A stretch of DNA of 64,000 bases from Streptomyces asoensis (lineage in GTDB: Bacteria; Actinomycetota; Actinomycetes; Streptomycetales; Streptomycetaceae): positions 5,208,001-5,272,000 of the forward strand of contig NZ_CP049838.1 of the NCBI RefSeq assembly GCF_013085465.1, given 5' to 3'. How positions within the stretch are numbered: position 1 is the first letter of the stretch; each line of letters starts with the position of its first letter. Of the stretch, positions 41,760 through 49,137 are shown piece by piece. The position numbers were made by a program, and so were the translations under genes. The notes under the pieces were generated by a model. It was not told the origin of the DNA, searched no databases, and saw only the letters and a program-made list of their open reading frames with translations.

Positions 41760-42280
41760 GATTCCCCCAGGCGGCTCCCGCCGAGTTCCACCTCGAAGGG
41801 CTCCGAGCAGTGGGGGCACTGCACCGAGGCGCGGGTGTGCCCCTCGGCGTTGACCTGACGGTAGAAGTCCTGGAGGAACGCCAGGTCGGAGGCGAACATG
41901 TTCTCCACGACGCCGTCGTGGACCAGCGGGAGACTGCCGAGGCGGGTGATGACCCGCCCCAGCAGCACCACCGACAGGTACGCCGGGTTCTCCTGGACGC
42001 GGATGTCGCGGAGCGGGACCAGTTCGTCCCGCGCCGTCGCCAGCCGCATCACGCCGTCGCGGTGGACCGTGCCCGCCTCGTCGACGTACCCGCGCGGCAG
42101 TTCGAAAGGGAACTCCGTCTGGAGCCGGTACGGCGCGGGGGCCGGGGCGGCGGCCGCGCCCGGCGCGGAGAACGCGGACGCGGCGCCGGACAGGGATGCG
42201 GACTCGGGCACGGCGGTGGCCGGGAGCGCCTCCTGCGGCTCCCCGCTCGCCGCCGCTGCCCGGACAGCCGTGCGCCGCAT
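41756..42280 (-). CDS. CIS tail assembly-type protein
   Basis: 174 residues. Ala/Pro-rich N-terminus, then a conserved part (YRLQTEFPFELPRGYVDEAG, RLATARDELVPLRDIRVQEN, GRVITRLGSLPLVHDG) and a C-terminal Cys pair CPHCSEPFEVEL. Resembles small T4 gp-like or gpG-type assembly chaperones found next to tube genes. Its ATG shares one base with the tube stop (TAATG). Confidence 0.75.
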   Translation of the reverse strand: MRRTAVRAAAASGEPQEALPATAVPESASLSGAASAFSAPGAAAAPAPAPYRLQTEFPFELPRGYVDEAGTVHRDGVMRLATARDELVPLRDIRVQENPAYLSVVLLGRVITRLGSLPLVHDGVVENMFASDLAFLQDFYRQVNAEGHTRASVQCPHCSEPFEVELGGSRLGES

Positions 42281-42723
42281 TACTCGATGACCAGTTCTTC
42301 GAACGTGATCGTCACGGTCTCGGTCAGCGCGGAGGCCTCGCCGGCCTTCACCGAGCTGGTGTCGATCTTGCTGCACCAGGCGTTGCGCATGTTGTACCGC
42401 TTGACCGGGTTGTTCTGGTAGTCCATCACCATGATCGTGGCGTTCTTGCGGGCGGTGCCCATCACGCCGTTGATCGACTCGGTGATCCACTGGTTGAACG
42501 CCGCGGACTGGGTCATGCCGCGCACGACCGTGCAGGTGCCCGCCTTCTTCACACCGGGCAGCTTCTTGGTGACGGGCTTGCCCTGCGCGGAGACCTGCTG
42601 GTACTCGATGACGTCCTGTTCGAGGCTGAGGCCGCTGACCTCGGCGAGGTACTCGACCATCACGCCGTCGATCTGGAGGCCGAAATTGTGTGAAGTAAGG
42701 GCGTCACCCGGCTGGAGACTCAT
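42280..42723 (-). CDS. CIS inner tube protein (Afp1-like)
   Basis: 147 residues. Phage tail tube / Hcp-like fold: LTSHNFGLQIDGVMVEYLAE, GKPVTKKLPGVKKAGTCTVV, ATIMVMDYQNNPVKRYNMRN. Forms the hexameric-ring tube inside the sheath. Second gene after the sheath, with 61 bases between. No other main tube gene is present. Confidence 0.92.
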   Translation of the reverse strand: MSLQPGDALTSHNFGLQIDGVMVEYLAEVSGLSLEQDVIEYQQVSAQGKPVTKKLPGVKKAGTCTVVRGMTQSAAFNQWITESINGVMGTARKNATIMVMDYQNNPVKRYNMRNAWCSKIDTSSVKAGEASALTETVTITFEELVIE

Positions 42724-42784
42724 CTGGCTTTCCTTCTAAGTGTGGTGAGGAGGGCGGTACGACGGCGGAGGGCCTGCTCCGGGC

Positions 42785-44377
42785 CTACTCCTCCAGCTCG
42801 CCGTTGCCGCTGGAGAACTGGGCCAGCCGGAAGATCACGAACTCGGCGGGCTTGACCGGCGCGATGCCGATCTCGCAGATCACACGGCCGAGGTCGACCG
42901 ACTCCGGCGGGTTGGACTCCTCGTCACACTTGACGTAGAACGCCTCCTCGGGACGGGCGCCGAACAGCGCGCCCCCGCGCCACTCGTTCACGAGGAACGC
43001 CGAGACGTTGCGCCGGATCCTGGCCCACAGGGCGTGGTCGTTCGGCTCGAACACCACCCACTGGGTGCCGATCAGGATCGACTCCTCCAGGTAGTTGAAG
43101 TACCGGCGGACGTTCAGGTAGCGCCAGGCCGGGTCGGAGGAGAGGGTGCGGGCGCCCCAGATGCGGATGCCCCGGCCCGGGAACGCCCGGATGCAGTTCA
43201 CGCCGATCGGGTTCAGCAGGTCCTGCTCGCCACGGGTGATCTGGATCTCCAGGTCCACCGCGCCGCGCACGACCTCGTTGGCGGGGGCCTTGTGGACGCC
43301 GCGCTCGGAGTCGTTGCGGGCCCACACGCCGGCCACGTGGCCGCTCGGCGGGATCAGCCGGGCCTTGCCGGCGCTCGGGTCGAAGGACTTGATCCACGGG
43401 TAGTACAGGGCCGCGTACTTGGAGTCGTAACCGGCCGTCTCCTGGCGCCACACCCGGATCTGACGGGCATTCAGGCCGGGCGGCGGGTCGATGATGGCGA
43501 CGCGGTCGCCCATCAGCTCGCAGTGCGCGATCAGGCCCAGCTGGACGGCCTTGACCGACTCCAGGTCGATCGCGCCGCGCTGGTAGGCGGCCATCAGGTC
43601 GGGCACCGCGACCATGGACACCTCGTCGACGGCCTCCAGGCCACCGAAGCCGGTGCGGTCGGAGCTGTCGCCCAGGTACTGCGCGGGGCCGACGGGCTGC
43701 GCGGCCTCGACCGCACCGGCCGGCGCGCCGGCGGGCGGCGCGGCCAGCGCGACCGTCTGGTTGTCCGGGCGGGCCAGCTGCGCGGCGGGCGCGGCCTCGG
43801 CCACGGTGATGAGCTTGGAGCGCTCCTTGACCTGGGTGACGACGTAGGAGCGGTTGCCCTTCTTCGCCGACACGTCGAACGTCTCGACGGCCTTGTCGCC
43901 GTCCTTGACGATCAGCTTGAAGCGCTCGGCGGGGCCTTCACCCTCCGCGTCGGCGACCTCCACGCTCAGCGGGCCGCCGTTCTCGCCCGGCGCCACGGCC
44001 GTCACCGTGAACGTGCCGAGCTGCTTGGGCTCGCCGGCCGGGAGGGCGGCCGGCGCGGAGCCGGAACCGGTCACCGCGGCGGGCGACTTGGCGTCTCCGG
44101 CGGCACCCGCCGAGGTACCGCCGACGCGGACGACGTACGCCGCCGAGCCACCGTTGTTGAAGAACCCGTAGACGGAGTGCGCCAGGTAGTAGCCGTCGGT
44201 GAAGTCACCGAACGCGGCCACGTACTGGGTCCAGTTGGTCACCAGGGTCGGCTCGTTGAGGGGGCCGGTCGGGGCGAGCCCGACGAAGGCCGCCACCGAG
44301 GTGCCCACCCCTTCGATCGGGCGGGAGCCGCTGGCCACCTCCTCGACGTATACGCCGGGCGACAGGTAGGACGGCAT
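42785..44377 (-). CDS. CIS contractile sheath protein (Afp2-like)
   Basis: 530 residues. N-terminal sheath signature MPSYLSPGVYVEEVASGSRP, then IEGVGTSVAAFVGLAPTGPL; C-terminal sheath fold LNPIGVNCIRAFPGRGIRIW, GARTLSSDPAWRYLNVRRYF, FVIFRLAQF. A central insertion (residues 100-250) is Ala/Gly-rich and variable, as in other Streptomyces sheaths. Main contractile component. First gene of the leftward structural block after the two rightward membrane protein genes. Confidence 0.95.
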   Translation of the reverse strand: MPSYLSPGVYVEEVASGSRPIEGVGTSVAAFVGLAPTGPLNEPTLVTNWTQYVAAFGDFTDGYYLAHSVYGFFNNGGSAAYVVRVGGTSAGAAGDAKSPAAVTGSGSAPAALPAGEPKQLGTFTVTAVAPGENGGPLSVEVADAEGEGPAERFKLIVKDGDKAVETFDVSAKKGNRSYVVTQVKERSKLITVAEAAPAAQLARPDNQTVALAAPPAGAPAGAVEAAQPVGPAQYLGDSSDRTGFGGLEAVDEVSMVAVPDLMAAYQRGAIDLESVKAVQLGLIAHCELMGDRVAIIDPPPGLNARQIRVWRQETAGYDSKYAALYYPWIKSFDPSAGKARLIPPSGHVAGVWARNDSERGVHKAPANEVVRGAVDLEIQITRGEQDLLNPIGVNCIRAFPGRGIRIWGARTLSSDPAWRYLNVRRYFNYLEESILIGTQWVVFEPNDHALWARIRRNVSAFLVNEWRGGALFGARPEEAFYVKCDEESNPPESVDLGRVICEIGIAPVKPAEFVIFRLAQFSSGNGELEE

Positions 44378-44690
44378 GCTGTGCTCTCCTCGGGGTACGC
44401 GTCAGGACGTCTTTCACCGTCACGCGCGAAGCGCGTTTGTCGAAACGGCTTCCGGTGCACGGTCCGGGGCACGGCTGTTGCCCTCGGGGGCAGCGCGGGC
44501 CGCCGGGACCCGCCCGCGCCTCCCCCGTCGCCGCCGGTGCGACGGGGTCCCCGGCGGGAGCACGGGGGCGGACCCGGGGGCGGTGCCGGGCCGTCAGGTC
44601 CCCTCGGGCAGCCGGTCACGGCCCGGCAGGGCACGCACCCTGCCCCGTCGCCTCTGACCCCGCCCGCCGTCCTCCCCGTAGCGTCGGCGC
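44378..44690. other. Intergenic region, sheath / divergent membrane protein
   Basis: 313 bases without a gene. Holds the leftward promoter region of the sheath gene and, at the right, the promoter of the membrane protein. A palindrome CGCGCGAAGCGCG (near 44425) is the only other feature seen. Confidence 0.6.
44679..44690 (+). promoter_or_regulatory. Leaderless -10 box, ChW paralogue
   Basis: TAGCGT (44679-44684) six bases before GTG 44691. The same box and spacing precede the second paralogue at 46233-46238. Confidence 0.5.
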
Positions 44691-46115
44691 GTGAGCCTGT
44701 GGACTTCCCTCGAACCCGCCTCCGTCACCGTCGACCCCGGCAGCCGGGCGACCGTACGGCTACGGGTGCGCAACACCGGTGACGTCGTCGACGAGTACCG
44801 CTTCGAGCCGGTCGGCGCGGTGGCGCCCTGGACGACGGTGGAGCCGCAGACCCTGCGGTTGTATCCCGGCACGACGGGCACGGTCGAGCTGACCTTCGCC
44901 CCGCCGCGCACCCCGGACGCGACGGCCGGCCCCAACCCCTACGCGGTGCGCATCACCCCGACCGAGCATCCGGAGGCGGTGACCGTCCCCGAGGGGAACC
45001 TGACGATCACGCCGTTCACCGAGGTGCGGGCGGAACTGGTGCCGCCGACGGTGAAGGGGCGCTTCCGCGGCCGGCCGCGCCTCGCGATCGACAACATCGG
45101 CAACACCAAGCTCACCGCCTCGCTGACCGGCAGCGACCAGGGTGACCGGCTGTCGTACGAGCTCCAGCCGGCCAATGTGCAGATCGAGCCGGGACGGGCG
45201 GTGTTCGTGAACACGACGCTGCGCCCGCGCCAGATCATCTGGTTCGGCTCGAAGGAGGAGCAGCGCTACAGCCTGGCGGTGCGCCGGTCGGGCGCGCAGG
45301 CGCTGGAGGTGGACGGTACGTTCGTGCAGCGCGGGTTCCTGCCGCGCTGGCTGGCGACGGCGCTCAGCCTGACGGTGGCCCTGGCGATCGCGTTCGTGAT
45401 GATCTGGCTGGCGTACAAGCCGCAGGTCAACACCAGCGCCAACGAGAAGCTCGCGGAGGCCGGCGTCAGCACGCTGGCGCCCAGCCCCTCGGCCACACCC
45501 AGCGCCCCGGCCCTGGTGCCCACCCCGACCGCCCCCGTCGTGGTCGAGGCGCCCGCCAGCAGCCAGGCCCCGGCGGACAGCGGCAGCGGCAGCGGCGGCG
45601 GGGACGGGGGCGGCGGGAGCGAGTCGAAGGCCCCCGTGAAGCCCAAGCAGGAGACGGCGGCCGACGCCGTGAACAAGCTCGCGGCACGCAGCGACGGGCG
45701 GCACATCTGCTACCGCGCCTATGTGGCGGACAAGGGCTGGCAGGACCCGGTCTGCGACGGCGCGATCGCCGGTACGACCGGCAAGAACCTGCCCATCAAG
45801 GCCCTCAACATCGCCACGGCGAGGACCGGCGGAGTCACGGGCAACGCAGCCCACGTGGTCGGGGGCTGGCTGACCGGCGACAAGTGGTCGAAGGCCGGCG
45901 ACGGGGTCAACATGTGGATGGGCTCCAGCAAGCCGGCGGTCGCGGCGATGGAGGGCTACACGATCAAGACGATCGAGGGCTCCGTCTGCCAGAACGCGCA
46001 CGTCAAGGACCGGGGCTGGCTGGGGAACGGCTGCACCAAGGCCGGTGACTGGATCTACGGCGGCAGCCCCATGGAGCAGAAGCTCCAACTGGAAGCCGTC
46101 CGCTTCACCGTCTGA
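44691..46115 (+). CDS. CIS-linked membrane protein with ChW repeats
   Basis: 474 residues. No signal peptide; N-terminal beta-sandwich region (COG1470-like: VRLRVRNTGDVVDEYRFEPV, TVELTFAPPRTPDATAGPNP), one TM helix at residues 220-243 (WLATALSLTVALAIAFVMIW), Pro/Ser and Gly-rich linker, and C-terminal ChW-type repeats (AYVADKGWQDPVCDGA, HVKDRGWLGNGCTKAGDWIY), a motif of secreted bacterial wall proteins. Probably cytosolic N-terminus, outside C-terminus. Divergent from the sheath gene. Near-identical N-terminal half in the next gene. Confidence 0.75.
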   Translation: MSLWTSLEPASVTVDPGSRATVRLRVRNTGDVVDEYRFEPVGAVAPWTTVEPQTLRLYPGTTGTVELTFAPPRTPDATAGPNPYAVRITPTEHPEAVTVPEGNLTITPFTEVRAELVPPTVKGRFRGRPRLAIDNIGNTKLTASLTGSDQGDRLSYELQPANVQIEPGRAVFVNTTLRPRQIIWFGSKEEQRYSLAVRRSGAQALEVDGTFVQRGFLPRWLATALSLTVALAIAFVMIWLAYKPQVNTSANEKLAEAGVSTLAPSPSATPSAPALVPTPTAPVVVEAPASSQAPADSGSGSGGGDGGGGSESKAPVKPKQETAADAVNKLAARSDGRHICYRAYVADKGWQDPVCDGAIAGTTGKNLPIKALNIATARTGGVTGNAAHVVGGWLTGDKWSKAGDGVNMWMGSSKPAVAAMEGYTIKTIEGSVCQNAHVKDRGWLGNGCTKAGDWIYGGSPMEQKLQLEAVRFTV

Positions 46116-46159
46116 CGCACGCCGACGCACGCTGACGCACGGTCCGAAACCGTGTGAAC

Positions 46160-46199
46160 GGGCACGGCCGCTCGGCCCTTTCGGGCAGCGGTCGTGCCC
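46160..46199 (+). terminator. Terminator between the two paralogues
   Basis: 13-bp stem with one G-T pair (46160-46172 with 46187-46199), 14-base loop. Follows the ChW paralogue stop (46115) and precedes the second promoter. Confidence 0.7.
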
Positions 46200-46232
46200 C
46201 ACGGCCTCCTGACGGGCCCTCGCCCCGCGTCA

Positions 46233-46244
46233 TAGCGTCGACAG
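46233..46244 (+). promoter_or_regulatory. Leaderless -10 box, lectin paralogue
   Basis: TAGCGT (46233-46238) six bases before GTG 46245; CTGACG 18 bases upstream may be the -35. Confidence 0.5.
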
Positions 46245-47630
46245 GTGACTCTGTGGACTTCTCTGGAACCGGCAGCGGCGACCGTGGACCCCGGCGGCAC
46301 CACGACCGTACGGCTGCGCGTGCGCAACACCGGTGACGTCGTCGACGAGTACCGCTTCGAGCCGGTCGGCGCGGTGGCGCCCTGGACGACGGTGGAGCCG
46401 CAGACGCTGCGTCTCTACCCCGGTACGACCGGCACGGTCGAGCTGACCTTCGCCCCGCCGCGCACCCCGGACGCGACGGCCGGCCCCAACCCCTACGCGG
46501 TGCGCATCACGCCCACCGAACACCCCGACGCGGTCACGGTCCCCGAGGGGAACCTGACGATCACGCCGTTCACCGAGGTGCGGGCGGAACTGGTGCCGCC
46601 GACGGTGAAGGGTCGCTTCCGGGGCCGGCCGCGCCTCGCCATCGACAACATCGGCAACACCCGTCTGACGGCGTCCGTCGCGGGCACCGACATGGGTGAC
46701 CACCTCGGGTACGAGTTCCGACCGGGCAGTGTGCAGATCGAGCCGGGACGGGCGGTGTTCGTCGACACGACGCTGCGCCCCCGGCAGATCATCTGGTTCG
46801 GCTCGAAGGAGCAGCGGCCGTACGCGCTGAGCGTGCAGCGGTCGGGGGCGGTGCCGCTCTCGGTGGACGGCACGTTCGTGCAGCGCGGGTTCCTGCCGCG
46901 CTGGCTGGCGACGGCGCTCAGCCTGACGGTCGCCCTGGCGATCGCGTTCGTGATGATCTGGCTGGCGTACAAGCCGCAGGTCAACACCAGCGCCAGTGAG
47001 AAGCTCGCGGAAGCGGGCAGCACCGCGCTGCCCAGCCCGTCCGTCTCCGCGCCGTCGGCGCCGAAGGCGGACGCCTCCGCCGCACCGCTGCCCGAGCAGC
47101 AGACGTCCTCCGCCCCGGCGAAGGAGGAGGACGGCAGCGGCGGTTCCACGTCCGGCGGTTCCTCGGGGTCGGGCAGCGGCAGCGGCAGCGGGAGCGGATC
47201 CGGCGGTTCGGGCGGCACGAAGACGACGGCCCCGGTACCCGGCGCCGTGATCATCGGCCAGGCCTCGGACCGGTGCATCGACATCACCGGCGCCCAGAAC
47301 GGCAAGGGCAAGGACGGCACCCCGCTCCAGCTGTGGGACTGCGCCGGGTCGGCAAATCAGAAGTGGGTGTTCAAGAGCGACGGCACCGTGCGCGCGCTCG
47401 GCCTGTGCATGGACGTCGCCTGGGGATCGAAGGACGACGGCGCGGTCATCCAGGTGGCCAACTGCTCCGGCAACCCCGCCCAGCAGTGGGTGCTGAGCCA
47501 GTACGGCGACCTGGTCAACCCGCAGGCCGACAAGTGCATCGACGCCAAGGACCAGGGCACCGGCAACGGCACGAAGCTCCAGCTGTGGACGTGCTCGGGG
47601 ACGCCCAACCAGAAGTGGCGCGCGGATTGA
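46245..47630 (+). CDS. CIS-linked membrane protein with ricin-B lectin domain
   Basis: 461 residues. N-terminal 243 residues nearly identical to the preceding paralogue, including the TM helix at 220-243; a Ser/Gly linker; C-terminal ricin-type beta-trefoil (about 334-461) with Q-x-W repeats (GSANQKWVF, GNPAQQWVL, GTPNQKWRA) and the CIDITGAQNGKG sugar-binding type. Expected to expose a glycan-binding domain outside the membrane. The stop codon lies directly at the right end of the TnpB element and is intact. Confidence 0.78.
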   Translation: MTLWTSLEPAAATVDPGGTTTVRLRVRNTGDVVDEYRFEPVGAVAPWTTVEPQTLRLYPGTTGTVELTFAPPRTPDATAGPNPYAVRITPTEHPDAVTVPEGNLTITPFTEVRAELVPPTVKGRFRGRPRLAIDNIGNTRLTASVAGTDMGDHLGYEFRPGSVQIEPGRAVFVDTTLRPRQIIWFGSKEQRPYALSVQRSGAVPLSVDGTFVQRGFLPRWLATALSLTVALAIAFVMIWLAYKPQVNTSASEKLAEAGSTALPSPSVSAPSAPKADASAAPLPEQQTSSAPAKEEDGSGGSTSGGSSGSGSGSGSGSGSGGSGGTKTTAPVPGAVIIGQASDRCIDITGAQNGKGKDGTPLQLWDCAGSANQKWVFKSDGTVRALGLCMDVAWGSKDDGAVIQVANCSGNPAQQWVLSQYGDLVNPQADKCIDAKDQGTGNGTKLQLWTCSGTPNQKWRAD

Positions 47631-47636
47631 CATGCT

Positions 47637-47656
47637 CCTCGCCCTGAAGGGCGAGG
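47637..47656 (-). repeat. Right-end hairpin of TnpB element
   Basis: 8-bp stem, loop TTCA on the tnpB strand. A conserved kind of IS605-family right end; together with the 3' end of tnpB it would form the guide RNA scaffold. Confidence 0.65.
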
Positions 47657-47687
47657 ATTCTGGCCTTCTCCGCCGGTTGCTGTGCCG

Positions 47688-48910
47688 CTACGCGGCACGG
47701 TTTCCGGTGGGGAATCCGTGGCTTCCTGTTTCTTCGCGCTGTGCCGGGATCGCTCCTGGTCTTACCGGCGCTCCGCAGGCTGATACCGGCAGTCCGGCGG
47801 CCGTCTTCACATTGATCGCGGCATTGGTGTCCCGGTCGTGGACGGTGCCGCAGGCGGTACAGGTCCATTCCCGCACGTTCAGGGGTTTGGGCCCGTCCTT
47901 GACGCCACAGGCCGAGCAGGTCTGGGAGGTCGGTTCGAACCGGCCGATCTTGATCAGGGTCCGTCCGTACCGTTGTGCTTTGTACTCCAGCATATTCACG
48001 AATGAGGCCCATCCGGCGTCGTGGACGGACTTGGCCAGCTTCGTGCGGGCCAGTCCCGCCACCGACAGGTCCTCCACGGCGATCCCTTGGTTCTCGGAGA
48101 TCAGCTTCGTGGAGAGCTGGTGGTGGAACTCACGGCGTGCGTCAGCAACTTCGGCGTGGGCGCGGGCGACCTCGAGACGGGCCCTTTCGCGGTTCTTCGA
48201 ACCTTTCTGCTTGCGGGACAGTTCCCGCTGGGCCTTCTTCAGCTTCTTCTCCGCGCGGCGCAGAAACCGCGGGCAGCCGATCTTCGTGCCGTCGGACAGA
48301 ACGGCGAAGTGCGTCAGGCCGAGGTCGATGCCGACGGTGCGGTCGAGGGCGGGCATCCGCTCGGCATCCGCCTGTGGGTCGGTGTCGATGACGAAGGAGG
48401 CGAAATACCTGCCCGCGGCATCCTTGACCACGGTGAGCGAAGTGGGGGTGGCGGGCAGCGTGCGGGACCACTTCACCTTCACCGCCCCGATCTTCGGCAG
48501 GTTCAGCCGTCCGCTGCCGGTGATCTTCCAGCGGGCGTTGGCGGTGAACCGGATCGACTGCCGGGCATCCTCGCGGGACTTGAACCGCGGCGCACCGGTC
48601 CTGGGCCCCTTGCGGGTGCCCTTGAGGGAGGCGAAGAAGTTCTTGTAGGCGGCCTCGGCATCCCGCAGGGACTGCTGCGGACGACGGCGGACACCTCGCC
48701 CAGCCAGGAGCGTGCCGCCGTCTGCTTCGCTTCGGTGATCAGCCTCCGGGACAGCTCTCCGGCCGTCGGGAACGGCTGCCCGGCCCGGCGGGCGTCCTCG
48801 CGGGCGCGGACCGCGTCGTTGAACACCATCCGGGCGCACCCGAACGCCCTGGCCAGCGCAGTGCGCTGACCGGCATTCGGGTAGAGCCTGAACGCGTACC
48901 GGAGCTGCAT
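47688..48910 (-). pseudogene. tnpB: Frameshifted TnpB RNA-guided nuclease
   Basis: The RuvC-like nuclease of IS605-family elements. Frame 1 starts at ATG 48910 (MQLRYAFRLYPNAGQRTALA) and runs to GEVSAVV; the rest is in another frame from QQSLRDAEAAYKNFF to the stop at 47688. A single missing base between 48678 and 48679 explains the break (GTCGTCCGCAG where GTCGTCCTGCAG is expected). The catalytic residues in the second frame are intact: Asp in VGIDLGLTHFAVL, Glu in IAVEDLSVAGLA, Asp in DRDTNAAINV; also zinc finger CSACG/CTACG. Likely inactive unless the shift is a sequencing error. Confidence 0.85.
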
Positions 48911-49090
48911 GACGATCACCTTAGAAACCTCGAACACCCACTGTCGCTGGGAACATGTGCGCGAGATGGCACCGGTGCCGTGCACTGCCCGGCTCCGCCG
49001 GAACAACACCGCGACGCTCCGCGTCGCCACCACGAGATTCGCTTCACCCCGGTCTGAAGGCCGGAGCACTGCGAATGATTCCCGGTAGCA

Positions 49091-49132
49091 CCCGACGGGA
49101 GGAGCCCGACGGGAGGAGCCCGACGGGAGGAG
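49091..49132. repeat. 14-bp tandem repeat
   Basis: CCCGACGGGAGGAG three times, between the mobile element and the CIS ATPase stop (49138). Confidence 0.85.
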
Positions 49133-49137
49133 CCGAC

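Larger units (their letters stand above)
47631..49077 (-). mobile_element. IS200/IS605-family element, TnpB only (IS1341-like)
   Basis: Contains a tnpB pseudogene without a tnpA. Right end at about 47631, next to the lectin paralogue stop, marked by the hairpin CCTCGCCC-TGAA-GGGCGAGG (47637-47656). Left end near 49077 is a cluster of hairpins (GCGACGC-TCC-GCGTCGC at 49011-49027 and CCGG-TCTGAAGG-CCGG at about 49043). The exact left boundary is uncertain. Inserted between the lectin paralogue and the CIS ATPase gene without breaking either. Confidence 0.7.
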
